Part shown: positions 48,451 through 59,005 of the stretch, one piece after another
Layout of the letters: the number at the start of each line of letters is the position of its first letter
How positions within the stretch are numbered: the stretch's first letter is position 1
Assembly: GCF_963678635.1 (NCBI RefSeq)
Contig: NC_087065.1
Span: forward strand, 33,171,679-33,235,678
Direction of reading: 5' to 3'
DNA from: Symsagittifera roscoffensis
Lineage: Eukaryota; Xenacoelomorpha; Acoela; Convolutidae
Length of the DNA stretch: 64,000 bases
The notes under the pieces: model-generated
What the model was told of the DNA's origin: nothing
What the model saw: only the letters and a program-made list of their open reading frames with translations
The model's database searches: none
Position numbers and translations under genes: made by a program

Positions 48451-51400
48451 TTTGAAATACTTCAAATTATTTCATAGAGCTAATTGGATTGCAAAAAGTA
48501 TAACTTTTCCTAGTGAAGTCATTTAAGCCATGAAACCTCAAATAATTCAAGTTTTTTCATAGACCGAACCAGTTTGCGATAAATTTAACAATTTTTAAGC
48601 AAGCTATTCCGGCTGTGAAACTTTTAAAAATATTTCAAAATCATATCAAGGAGCGAAACTGTTAAACAGTGTTTCAAGCAAATTGTTCATCGAATGAAAT
48701 CTTGAAAAAAAAGTCAACAAAATCCATGAAGCGAATTGAATAGCGCTTTTCTAAGCAAGCTATTCTAGCTATTAATCTTTGAAGAACTTCAAATTTTTCC
48801 TAGACTGAATCTTTTTAAAAAAACCTGAAAATTTTTGGTTGAAGCAATTCAAGCTATGATACTTTGAAATGCTCCAAGTAAGCTCATAGAGCTAATCGGA
48901 TGGCAAAAAGTGTAACGTTTTCATTGAAACCATTTAAGCAATGGCAATGAAACTACAAATTTTTATGTTATTTCATCGACCGAATCATTTTTGCGATAAT
49001 TTCAAGACTTTTAAGCAAGCTAATTTAGCTATGAAACTTCAAGTATTTCAAAAGGGAGGAGCAAAACTGTTTCTGTTCGTTTTTCAAGCACGGTATTCAT
49101 TGAATGAAAACTTTATAATAATTGCATGAAGTGAATCGAATAGCACTTTTCAAAGCTAGTTATTCTGTCTAACAGTCTCTGAAATACTTCTAGTTATTGT
49201 AAACTGAATCATTTTATAAAAACATGAAAAACGTTGGCTGAAGCAACTTAAGCTATGATACTCCAAAATACTTCAAGTAAATTCATAGAGCTAATCGGAT
49301 GACAAAATGTAACATTTTTCAAACCATTTAAGCATTTACATATCTTATAATTGGGACGCTGCTTTAATGAAGCTTTGTAGCTTTGTAAAGTTACTAACCT
49401 GTTTCGAGCCTAAGGGAAAATGGCATCTAGTCACCAATATTGACAAAAAAACTTAGGTTTTTATGATACTTTGAGGTTTTTTGCTTGCATTTCAAGCTAT
49501 GATACTTTGAATCATTTCAAAATTTCCATGAAATTTAATTGGATGGCAAGATCTCAATTTTTTCTGTGAAAAGTATTAGTTATGAAATTTTGAAATATTC
49601 CCAGTAATTTTTGAAGCAACTTGCATGGCAAAAATTTTCACTTATTCCAAGCAAGTTATTCCCCTGCTGTGAAAATTTAAATTAATGCAAATAATTTCAT
49701 GAAGCAAATCGAATGGCAAAAAGTTTAAGTTTTCTAAGCAAGAGAAAAGTTTGAAAATTTCAGCTATGACACTTTGAAATAGTTTTCCTGAAACGAATTG
49801 GATGCCGGTAAAATTAACTTTACCTATGAAAGCTATTTCAAAACAAATCATAAAGCAAAACTGTTTCTGTTAAGTTTATTAAGCAAGCTACTAATGGAAA
49901 GAAAATATGAAAAATTTTGAGTACTTCCATGAAGGGAATCGAATTTTGCATTTCTAAGCAAAATATTCCAGCTAACAATTTTTGAAATACTTCAAGTTTT
50001 TTCCTAGACGGATTCCTTTTGCAAGAACCTGATAAACTTTGGTTGAAGGAATTCAAGCTATGATACTTTGAATTATTTCAAGTTAATTTATAGAGCTGAT
50101 TCCATGGCGAAAAGTGTAACTATTTCTATTGAAACTCATTTAAGCGATGAGACTTCAAGTTATTTCATAGATCGAATCAGTTTGCGACAGGTTCTTGACT
50201 TTCTAAGCAAGCTATTCCAGCCATGTGAATTTGAATTGTTTCAGTATTTTATCATGGAGCGAAATTGTTTGTTAGTTGTTCGAGCAAGCCATTCATGAAT
50301 GAAAATTTGAAATAGTATTTTCATGAAGCGAATTGGGTTGCGCCTTTCTAAACAAGCTATTCCAGCTATCAATCTTCGAAATATTTAAATTTTTTTATTA
50401 GAACGAATCGTTTTGCAAAAACCAAAAGTTTTTTGGCCAACGCACTTCAAGCTATAAGACTTTGAAATACTTCAAGTGAAATGATAGAGACAATCGGATG
50501 GCAAAAAAGTAACTATTTTTATTAAAGCAATTCAAGGAATGAAACTTCAATTATATATGTTATTTCAGTGACCGATCCATTTTGCGAAAAGCTTACGTTT
50601 CTCTAGGCAAGTTATTAAAAATTATATTTCAATTTTATGAAGCTAATCAGATGGCAAGATGCTTAATTTTTTCTAAGTATTTTTTGCTATTAAAATTATA
50701 TATTATTTAAGCAACTTTATGGCAAAAACTCGAGTTTTTCTAAGCAGGCTAATTTAGCTATAACACAATTTTTTTTTCATGAAATAAATCGGATGCCGAA
50801 AATTTTTTATTTATCTAAGCAAGCTATTCCAGCTCTAAAATTTTGTATTTATGAAGTTTCTGCAAATCAAGCTACACTTTTTCGACGCATTCAATTTTTT
50901 GTGTAGACCAAAACGATTCATTAGGTTTACGATTTTCGAAGCAAGCGTTTAAAGTTATGAAACTTCAAATAATCCAAGTTATCTTTAAAGTACCGAATCG
51001 GTTCGCGAAGCTTTTCTACTCCAGCTCAGAAACATATTTGAAGTTACTTCATCGACCGATAGAATGAATCGGTTAGCTAAACGTTAGGATTTTCTATGCC
51101 AGATAATCATAATAAAAGATGAAGTATTCAAGTCAGTTTATAGACCAGGGAGATTCGTGAAAGTTCAAGTTTTTCTAATAGAAGCTATTGAAGCTATGCA
51201 AAGTTTTACCAAATTTAAAAACCCAATCGGTTTGCAAAAAGTTAGAGTTTCTATGAAATTATGAATTATTTCAAGTTATTCTATAGACAAAATAAACACA
51301 AAAATTTTTCTCAGTAAGCCATTAAAGCTCCAAAACTTAGAAATATTTCAAAATCATATCACGGAGCAAAACTGTTTGTTAGTTTAACAAGCCAGCTATT

Positions 51401-51690
51401 CATTGAATGAAAACTTTAAATCTTTCAAATATTTGAATGACGCGATTCGGATTGCGCTTTTCTAAGCAAGCTATTCCAGCTATGAAACTTATTTCAAAAT
51501 CATATCATGGAAAGAAACTGTTTTTGTTAGGTTTTCAAGCAAGCTACTCATTAAATAAAAATTTGAAATTTTTTGAGAATTGTTTCAAAGGGCAAATTAG
51601 TTTGCGAAAAGTTTTCTTCAAAAGGTTTGCAAAACTTTTGCTTACAATTTTTCGCAAAGCAATTCGGTCTATGAAATAGCTAGAAAAATT

Positions 51691-52175
51691 TCAAAAATTT
51701 TTCTGAGCACGCTTGGACAGGCACTGTTTTAGCATTGGAAATGAATTGAGTTACTCTTGTTCAAAGAACTGAATGTTAGTCAAAAATATTTCCAGACTTA
51801 AACAGTTTGAAAGTCCTACATTTTTGGCCTTCTCTCAAACGTGAAGACTAGAGAATTCTTTAACCGTTGCATTCGACAAAACTAAACCATTGCGTTCACT
51901 TGAGCAATGCTTATAGTGCATTCCAACTTTCATTGAATATATAAGAAGATAAGGCTTAACTTTTAATTGCAACTCTTAATGTCCGCTTGAGAAAATCCGA
52001 TAGTACTATCAAAAAAATTACGGTAATTTAAAAAATGGTGAGTTTAAGGTCCAGGGTATTTGTTCATATGGTATTTATTTGTGCACTTTTTTCCTGAGTT
52101 AAAAGCACAGACTGTGAAGCAAATTAAATGAAGTGCTAAATCTTTCTTATGCAGGGTAGATTTCGTAAACAAATT
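51691..52175. other. Unique spacer between satellite and transposons
   Basis: The satellite pattern ends near 51690 (TTTTTCTGAGCACGC). No gene or repeat recognised in this stretch. Confidence 0.5.
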
Positions 52176-52377
52176 CATTACGAGGCCAAACTGTGCACTG
52201 GATAGGCGCACAATTTTGTGTCTGTATGTTCCTGGATTCCATAGACAAGTCTTTAAACATGTTAAAATTTTGTCGGAACGATCAAAGAAAATGAAAGAAC
52301 GAAAGAAGAACAAAAGGAGCGTCCTTGTTGCGGAATCCACTTACAATGCACAAAATGCACAGTTTGGCCTCGTAATG
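52176..52377. mobile_element. 202-bp MITE-like element with perfect 22-bp terminal inverted repeats
   Basis: CATTACGAGGCCAAACTGTG opens the left end (52176-52197), and its exact inverted copy closes the right end (52356-52377). Inside are GCACAATTTTGTG, GGATTCC at 52234 and GGAATCC at 52332, shared with the ends at 10473 and 15351. There is no coding capacity; a 98-codon frame running across it is incidental. A target duplication is not obvious (TT on both sides). The perfect ends suggest recent movement or strong constraint. Confidence 0.85.
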
Positions 52378-52678
52378 TTAAAATTTTAAAATTCTAATTT
52401 AGCTATTAAATCAGTAGTTATTGCAAAAAATCGTTCTTGACAAAAGTCACATGATAGATGTCAAACAGTTGGTAATTTGACCTGACGCTAGCTTTCCACA
52501 ATCATGGCAGTGGTTCGCCTGTGAGGAAATGAATGGTTAATTTAATTTACCATCTACATTACAACAGTAATGAATACTATTATAAGGCATGGAGGGTGAC
52601 CCAAAGAGAATTTCATCTCATCTAGTGGGACACCTCGAGAACTTAAAGAGCAGAGACATAAAGTCTCCAGAGTGGGCA

Positions 52679-54166
52679 TCAATTAAAGAGCAGTTTATGT
52701 AAGAATTCATTATCAAAAATATAATTATGGAAAAAAGATTCCTGAAAACGGTTCAGTTCTGAGTTATTTAATTCGAAAAAATTTTTTGGGAGTAATTTAT
52801 TCTGAAAAACAAAATTATATGCTATTGCTAGCCTACGTTTAAGAGAGAATTTCATGGCGTTTGATTTAAAAGCTATGTTTGTAATTTGTTTTTTAGTCTT
52901 GCTGCGGGTGTGAGGAAGCCTTTGTAGGCTCGATAAACTCAAAAAACTATTCTTATCGGGGCATCTTAAAATTTCAAATAACTCTTTGAAGAGAGATTTC
53001 AGAAACATATTAAAGACTGAATAAATTTTGTTTTCACTCATATATTGGGTTATTTGTTCGAATTTGCGTTTGAAGAATATAGCCCGCGTGATGCGTTTTT
53101 GTAGTTTTAAAATTGAATCGAGATGAGTTTTATATGTATTGCCATAAATAAGAATACCATATTGAATTACGGATTGAGCATATGCTCTGTAGAACAACAG
53201 AAGACTTGCTTTTGGAAAAACTTCACGACATTTGTAAACTATTCCACAGAAAGTTGATAACTTTTTAACAATGCCACATATATGTTGCTTAAAACTCAGT
53301 TTATTGTCAATTTTTAATCCCAAATATTTAACAGGCAATTGGTAGTTCGATTGAAAATTATCTCTAAATACATTAATCATTTCAACATTTTTACCGAAAC
53401 TCATCGCTTTTACAAACTTACCGAAGCTCTTTTTACAGTTGATTGTCAGGCCATTACAATCAATCCATTTTTCAATATTTTTCATTTCGTTTTCAAATTT
53501 TTTTGTCCTTATTGTACTTGAATAACATAAAGTTGTATCATCTGCATATAAAACTGGTTTAATTGTATTACAAACAATCGGAAGATCATTAATAAAGATT
53601 AGAAACAACAGAGGTCCTAAAACAGAACCCTGCGGAACGCCACATGTTGAATGTTCTATTCGAGATTCTTTTTGGTCAAAAACAACATATTGTTTGCGAT
53701 CAGTTAAATAACTCCGGATAAGTTTGTTCAGTTTACCCCTTATTCCATACTTATCTAACTTAAGAATAAGTAGCTCATGGTTTATTGTATCAAAAGCTTT
53801 TTGGAAATCGATGAAAAATGTTTCACCGTAACGGCTTTTATCAATAACTTCTCGAATGAACTCGGTAAATTCTAATAAAGCATCAGCGCAACTTTTTTTA
53901 GGTTGAAATCCGTATTGCTCTGGTGTGAGAATTCGATATTTTCTTAGAAACTTATACATTTTGCCAAAAATGATCTTTTCAAAAACCTTGCTTATCGAAT
54001 TGAGTAAACTTATTGGTCTATAGCTTTCTGGTAGTTGACAATTACCATCTTTATAAAACGGAAGCACCTTTGCAATTTTTAGTGCATTCGGGAACGTTCC
54101 TTGCTTTATACATTGATTAAATAACTTTGACAAAGGTTCGCTAATAACCGTCGACGAGAGTTTCAA
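52679..54166 (-). pseudogene. LINE ORF2, reverse transcriptase part
   Basis: About 495 codons. Visible RT blocks are LPESYRPISLLNSISKVFEK (residues 45-64), LTPEQYGFQPKKSCADAL (80-97), FFIDFQKAFDTINH (117-130, first catalytic Asp), GVPQGSVLGPLL (176-187), and the catalytic YADDT (207-211), followed by the KYLG...FKQH thumb-side block. The enzyme would copy its own RNA onto nicked genomic DNA. The C-terminal ~250 residues are the conserved tail of CR1/Jockey-type elements, and there is no RNase H. The catalytic residues are intact, but the frame starts without an ATG (a TTG at 54164-54166) and is one frame off the upstream endonuclease, so this is the downstream piece of a broken polyprotein. 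Confidence 0.9.
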
Positions 54167-55335
54167 AAATTTGATTACTTATATCATCCGGACCTGAAGA
54201 CCCCTTATTTTTAATAAGAATAATTGTATCAAAAACTTCTTTTGTTGTTATTTTCTGAAAAACCATTGAAATAGGTACAGATTTAACATGCCTTAAGGCA
54301 ATTTTATGATTGATTTTTTTACCACTTAATTTATTACCAATTTGTGCGAAAAACTGATTGAAGACATCAGCTTCAACTTCTATTTTGGCAGATGTTTTGC
54401 TTTGTATGAAATCGTTATATGCCTCAAAAATACTTTTATTGTTTTTCGATTTTTCGATTTTTTGTTGGTAAAATTTTAGTTTCGAATTTCTTATTAGCGG
54501 TGTGGTTAAATTTCGGGACAATTTATATTTCTCTAAATTTGTCGGAGTTGGATCAATTATCCATTTTTTGTAGAACATGTTTCTCTTTTGCATTTGCTTT
54601 TTAATATCCTGGGTAATCCAAGTTGGTTTTGCTTTATTATTCACCTGAGATAATGGGCAAAATTTATCTAAAATACGTGTTAAGCTGTTTACAATGTAAG
54701 TTATCTGCTCATCAGCGTTTAGTGAACTTTGCATTTTATTGAGTTTTTCATGTAGTAAGAAAAGGAAATCCACCAGGTTTTTGTCATTTTTCAATGGATT
54801 TATGTTTCGGAAAACGCTCTGTGTTTTAATGTCATTTTTACTTTTAAAGTCATCAATTTCAAGTAAAATTGAGTAATGGTCACTGATTACAGTTTTTAAA
54901 GTATTTATTTTGATCAAACAAGAATTGGTAAAAATATAGTCAATACAAGACTGACTTGAAGATGTAACACGTGTGGGTTCAAAGTTGCGTTGGAGAAACC
55001 CATGTGAGTTCATTAATGTCAAAAAATTCTCACTAGTGATTGAAGCATCAAGTGAATCTATGTTAAAATCACCACATATTATTGTTTGGTTTTTCCAAGT
55101 AGCCACCGTATCCAGGAAAGATTCTAGCTTTTCAAAAAAGTCGTTTAGTGCAGAAGATGGTTTTCTATACAAAACAATAAAATTTTTCGAATGTTTTTCA
55201 TTTTTAACAGATATAGCTAGAAACTCAAGATCTGATTCCAATTGCAATTTTGACACCTTTAAATCCGATCTAACGAAAAATGCACAACCACCTCCGCGAG
55301 TACCTTTTCTGTTAGTAGTTATTATAGGTTGGTAG
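54141..55335 (-). pseudogene. LINE ORF2, endonuclease C-terminal part and linker
   Basis: In this frame the sequence is open from about 55335, where GYQP and NRKGTRGGGCAFFVRSDLK are read, down to a TAG at 54141. Endonuclease landmarks are the IICGDFNIDSLD block (the GDFN motif), a TRVTSSSQSCIDYIFTN block and the catalytic VISDHYSILL (SDH motif). The last residues (SGPDDISNQIFE) begin the RT domain, whose continuation lies in another frame at 54166, so a single-base gain or loss near 54155 has split ORF2. The product would nick target DNA to prime reverse transcription. The first ATG-like start is not original. Confidence 0.88.
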
Positions 55336-55549
55336 CCTTCAACTGAATAAATTGATAGGGATCACTGTCCGTTAGCCATGTCTCGCAAAGGGCTATTATT
55401 GGTGGCTTAACCTCAAAGTCGTCAATAAGAATTTTTAACTCATCATAATGACATCGCAAAGATCTAATATTCAAGAAAAAAAGAAAACTGCTATTTAATA
55501 CGCCCACTTGTCTCCCCTCTAGGAGTTCTCGATAATATAATTTACTCAT
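55322..55549 (-). pseudogene. LINE ORF2, endonuclease N-terminal part
   Basis: About 75 codons with the endonuclease start pattern: LNIRSLRCHYDELKILI (catalytic Asn of the NIRS-L block) and IIALCETWL (the ETWL motif with the metal-binding Glu), ending FIQLKATNL and a TAA. The next block of the domain (GYQP) is read in a different frame overlapping this end, so a one-base change near 55335 has broken the domain. Confidence 0.85.
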
Positions 55550-55666
55550 TTATCAACAAAAATAAGAAACAGAAAAAATTAGGCGCTGACTTGCAAGCCA
55601 CGCTCAAACATTCTTGTATGCTTCATCAATCCCAACCCCATAGAGCATGCAAGAATGTATGAATAA

Positions 55667-56574
55667 CTATGAACCTTCCTCGTAGGGATTTACAACATAT
55701 TCTGAAAGAGTTTTTCTGTTTTTGCATAATTGCTCCAATAATTGTTCTCCTTCTTGCTCTGGGGAGTCACGTAATCGCTTCAGAATAGATTTAATATTCT
55801 CCGCCCGTTGAATATCATTTGGTCTGATTGGTGTCGTATTTCTTTCATAACCAGATACACTATAATTTTCCGTAGATTTTCCAGTTTTCGACTGAAATTT
55901 GTCAGATTTCTTAGTCGCTAAGTGTTTCATATCATCAATCGCCTTTTTCGAACTAACGGGAAAAGATTTGTAAATTCCTCTGTCGTCCATTTTAAACAAT
56001 TCAACCTGACAATTCTGACTGGTATTTACGAGACCCAAATCATCAGCGTATTGTTTGAGTAGACGGTCTGCCGGTGGAAGCCTTTCCTTGAAAAAAATTT
56101 GTTTGTTGTTATTCGGGTTTCGAATGTTAGCCAACCAAGATTTTCTGTTGTAGATTTCACTTTTTCCCCAAAATATAAAAATTTAACTATCACAGCTGGG
56201 GGATAATTGATTTTTTTCCACGTTCCAAGCAAGTGACAGGCTTTAAAATTACTCGGGCTAGTTTTATACTGAAGAAATTGGGCCAAAAAATTGCATACCT
56301 GATGTGACAACGGTACCTGATTGTTTACTATTGGCAGGTTCTCCAAAATTAGGCAATCCTTAGAAGAATACCTTTCCTGTGCAGATACTCTTTGTTCCAA
56401 ATCATCCACTTTGTTCTCAAGATCTAGAATAATCTCATCTTTTTTGCCCAGATCCGTCAATAATTTACAGAAAATCTGTCTCACATTGGTGTCGGAAATC
56501 TTTTCCAGCATCGAGGAATACATATCTTTCTCAAAACGTGATCCCATGTTAAAGGAACTCTCAGTTAAATACAT
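55667..56574 (-). pseudogene. LINE ORF1 (coiled coil plus RRM-like nucleic-acid-binding protein), frameshifted
   Basis: It begins at a true ATG (56572-56574). The first frame (182 codons) carries a heptad-rich segment (ILDLENKVDDLEQRVSAQER, residues 47-66) likely to form a coiled coil, then LILENLPI and VIVKFLYFGEKVK, which have the look of RRM strands. After about 56150 the homologous reading continues in a second frame (56134-55667) with SWLANIRNPNNNKQIFFKER and PADRLLKQYADDLG, followed by a low-complexity tail ending YVVNPYEEGS. ORF1 proteins of this kind bind element RNA as chaperones. One single-base change accounts for the split. No CCHC zinc knuckle is seen. Confidence 0.8.
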
Positions 56575-56650
56575 AAGTTTGGAATTAGTAGTAAAGAAAT
56601 TTCACACGTAAAGAAAGAATTGAGAAATTCGAAGCAAAGCAATTTGTTTA

Positions 56651-57368
56651 AACGCGGCAAGAAAAAGCGACTATTCAGCGCTGCTCATTTTGTTCTATGA
56701 ATAGTGTCTTTGATGAATGTTCCAACTTAATTGGAACTCAACTAATTAGAACTTAAATAAAACCATAATTAGATTGGTTAAACTACTGTTTTTGGTCTTG
56801 GGAACTGAACTATTAGGAAAATTTGATACTTTTTGTATAGTTTAATGAATGATATTTAAATTGCACAGTAGTGAATTTTGATTTGATTAGTGGAACAAAA
56901 AAACTTGAATTTCGAATTTGAAACTCAATTTTTGTGCTATTTGATTTTGTCTCGTTTTTTAAAGCCTACATTGGTAGGAAATTTACTCTCTGATCACTCA
57001 ATTAGTTTCAGTTTTAAGCTGATAATTTTCCTTTTGCATTAGTTTAGTCAAACCTCTTAGACGTAGCAAATGCAATAACTTTTCCTTGCATGCATGTCTA
57101 TATCAAATTTCTCTTGTTGTTACCTCGACATGCGACTACCGTATTTTTAATCACACGGTTCGATCAACGTTCCGTAGACAAGGGCCTATCAAAAACCGTT
57201 ATTCCGCAAAGCTCCCAACAAATAGGTAATTGAAACTTCTCTATTCAATGGGTTAATTGATTTGTTTTTAATCTCAAGCCATTTTAAAAAGTTATTTTTG
57301 AACTGATTTACAGAGACATTAAGTTAACAGTAAGCAGTTTATTGACTAACAATGCATCTTTTTTACCC
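56651..57368. other. AT-rich spacer
   Basis: No gene recognised. A single TGCATGCA octamer occurs near 57085, like those clustered at 60-64 kb. Confidence 0.4.
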
Positions 57369-57968
57369 AACAAGACTGCTCGTATATCAGGGCATATCCC
57401 TGAATGATCCGACTGCCCCTTAATCCATATCAAATAACTTTTGGGGAAGAATACTGAAAACTTATAATTTTTGGACAATATCAAAGAACAAATTTGAGTC
57501 GCACGCGAAGTTAATAGACCGATTAACTAGCCTCAGTTCACTTTGGAACGATTTTTTTATGCGGGATAATTAACCAAGCATAAAAATTTTGCGTTACGCG
57601 CGCATTTTCAAAGCGCGCATTATTTAGTCCAGACCATGGCCAAATTGACAATTTTTAAACTCCCAAAACTTTCCAAAAACTAATTGAAGGTGAAATATCT
57701 TTTTACATTTGAGCTCATGAAGTCAATATCTTCAATGGGAAAAACATTTTTTGTTAACTATTACTTTAATCGGCGAAACTTAACTGACTAACCAAAAACG
57801 GCGGAACAAACTTTATCCACACCAAGTGGTCTGCAGTACAGTTGTTAATGTCCCACATTTTTTTCAAGCGGTTTCAAGACACGGGGCTTAAAACGTTTGT
57901 AGAGTATAGTCCATCAATGAAAGGCAGTCGGAACTTTCAAGCTTCGCCCTGATACGAGCAACCTTGTT
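57369..57968. mobile_element. 600-bp element with ~48-bp terminal inverted repeats
   Basis: The left end (AACAAGACTGCTCGTATATC, with a CAGGGCATATCCCTG hairpin, to GATCCGACTGCC, 57369-57412) and right end (GGCAGTCGGAACTTTCAAGC to GATACGAGCAACCTTGTT, 57923-57968) are inverted copies. Another right end lies at 8750-8804. The interior (57590-57860) contains the core of the foldback family (GGCCAAATTGACAATTTTTA, then AACTCCCAAAAC), so the two families are either nested or share internal sequence. Non-coding. Confidence 0.7.
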
Positions 57969-58139
57969 ATTAGTTTACTCTCATTTAGAACGGCTTAGCG
58001 CTTTACTTATTTTGCTGTACAGACTGCGCAATTAACTCTGGAAAAAAGTACGAAACAATTTGATGGTTTTCAAAAATTCTACAGAGGTTTCAAGACAAAA
58101 AGTTTTGAACCGCAGTTAAATTTAACAAAAAAAAAGGTC

Positions 58140-58350
58140 AAAATGCATTTTTTTGGCGGACGCTCCCCTTCAAAATTAGTATATATTAGCGTCGAAGGCG
58201 CCTTTAGAAAACTTATGGGTTGGTTAGCCAAAAATTATGTCATTAAAAATACCCAAATGGGACCTTTGGTTAGTGAGGGGGTCGAACCCTTAAGGGAGAG
58301 GCCCTCCTCTAAATATGCCCCGGGTTTTACCGGGTTTTTTTGAGTGCAGC
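58140..58350 (+). other. GC-rich structured segment with a 66-codon open frame
   Basis: It is more GC-rich than its surroundings. It contains GGGGGTCGAACCCTTAAGGG and, near its 3' end, a CCCGG/CCGGG stem closed by a six-base loop and followed by TTTTTTT (about 58319-58341), a shape like a Pol III stop or a foldback end. The frame from an ATG at 58143 gives 66 residues (FFGGRSPSKLVYISVEGAFR at the start) with no family recognised. It could be a small gene, an RNA or a piece of a transposon. Confidence 0.3.
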
Positions 58351-58442
58351 AACTGTCCGACATCTACCATATGAACTTTTGTTGTGGTAGCTTCTTGAAA
58401 ATTAACTAAATTAGTAGCCAGATTTTTAGCTGAAATATTTTC

Positions 58443-58899
58443 TTGTTCCGACTTTCGAAGAAAGTGACGAAATATTTGGGCTCAGGTTCTTTTTCTCCAG
58501 TCAAATTTCGACCTTTCAACTAAGATTTTTTGACGCAATTTTTTGTTATATCAGCCAGAAGTATTTTTGCCGTGAACTCAAACATAAAAATCCTTCCTTC
58601 AACCAATTCGGAACAATTTCTAAGACAGATTAAATCTCCTCTTACGCGTTAATAGAGCGAAACATCACGGTTTTTTTGTCCCAAATCGGCCAAAATGGCA
58701 ATTTTTAAACTCCCATAACTTCACGAAAAATGATCATAGGAGAAATATATATTTTTAATTAGCTCAGAACAACAATACCTTTTGAATGATTTAAAAAAAT
58801 TGCCAAAAATAGCTGGTTTAAAAGTCGAAATTTGTTTGGAGAAAAAAACCAACCCGAGCACAAATATTCCGTTACTTTCGTTAGCAAAGTCGGAACAAA
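58443..58899 (+). mobile_element. Complete foldback/MITE element, ~457 bp, with long terminal inverted repeats
   Basis: Left end TTGTTCCGACTTTCGAAG (58443) and right end GTTAGCAAAGTCGGAACAA (to 58898) are inverted, and the pairing extends about 100 bp inward (AAATATTTGGGCTC / GAGCACAAATATT; AAATTTCGACCTTT / AAGTCGAAATTTG). ATTTTC lies on both sides (58437-58442 and 58900-58905) and may be the target-site duplication. The interior has ACGCGTTAATAG and GGCCAAAATGGCAA. No coding capacity. It is the reference copy for relics at 1210-1475, 8254-8600 and inside 57369-57968. Confidence 0.85.
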
Positions 58900-59005
58900 A
58901 TTTTCGAAAAGAAGAAAGGCTTTCGAAAAATGAAACGCTGGCCTTGTGAAAGACTCTTTTCGGATATGCGCAAAGTTTTAATTAGCAAGAGAAAATAGTA
59001 ATTAC

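Larger units (their letters stand above)
17335..51690. repeat. 34-kb satellite array built from a ~75-86-bp subunit
   Basis: The whole interval is variants of one module, roughly AAGCAAGCTATTCYAGCTATGA, then ACTTTGAAATACTTCAAGTT, then ATTTCATAGAGCTAATCGG, then ATTGCGAAAA plus a T-rich run. Measured between TTGAAA anchors at 33919, 33998, 34072, 34158 and 34244, successive modules are 79, 74, 86 and 86 bp apart. Several module types alternate (ending in GGATGGCAAAA, CAGTTTGCGATAA, GGAGCGAAACTG, GGATTGCGCTTTTC, CGTTTTGCAAAAACCTG). They combine into ~400-bp (5 modules), ~485-bp (6) and ~540-bp (7) repeats and larger blocks. The outer parts (17.3-18.3 and 48.5-51.7 kb) are most diverged. No gene, transposon or CENP-B-like box was seen inside. 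Minus-strand frames of 60-95 codons here follow the repeat and are not genes. Confidence 0.95.
52533..56650 (-). mobile_element. Nearly full-length non-LTR retrotransposon (CR1/L2/Jockey type), inactive
   Basis: In transcript order the element has a short 5' region, ORF1, an ORF2 with apurinic-type endonuclease then reverse transcriptase and a C-terminal region, and a 3' UTR ending near GTAGATGGTAAATTAAATTAA (about 52533-52553) instead of a long poly(A). No RNase H or LTR is seen. Three frame breaks are visible: within ORF1 near 56150, in the endonuclease near 55335, and between endonuclease and RT near 54155. Gene order and motifs place it in the CR1/L2/Jockey assemblage; the exact clade needs a tree. 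Both element ends are approximate and no target duplication was identified. Confidence 0.9.

Noticed and set aside
17335-51690. Telomeric repeats or a CENP-B-like box in the satellite
   Set aside because: No TTAGG, TTAGGC or TTAGGG arrays and no convincing CENP-B box were seen; a centromeric role is not supported by sequence alone.
52044-52340. 98-codon minus-strand frame
   Set aside because: It runs across the 202-bp inverted-repeat element and its flank, with no motif; best explained as chance.
54419-55335. Plus-strand frames of 61 and 120 codons opposite the LINE
   Set aside because: They are antisense shadows of the endonuclease frame.
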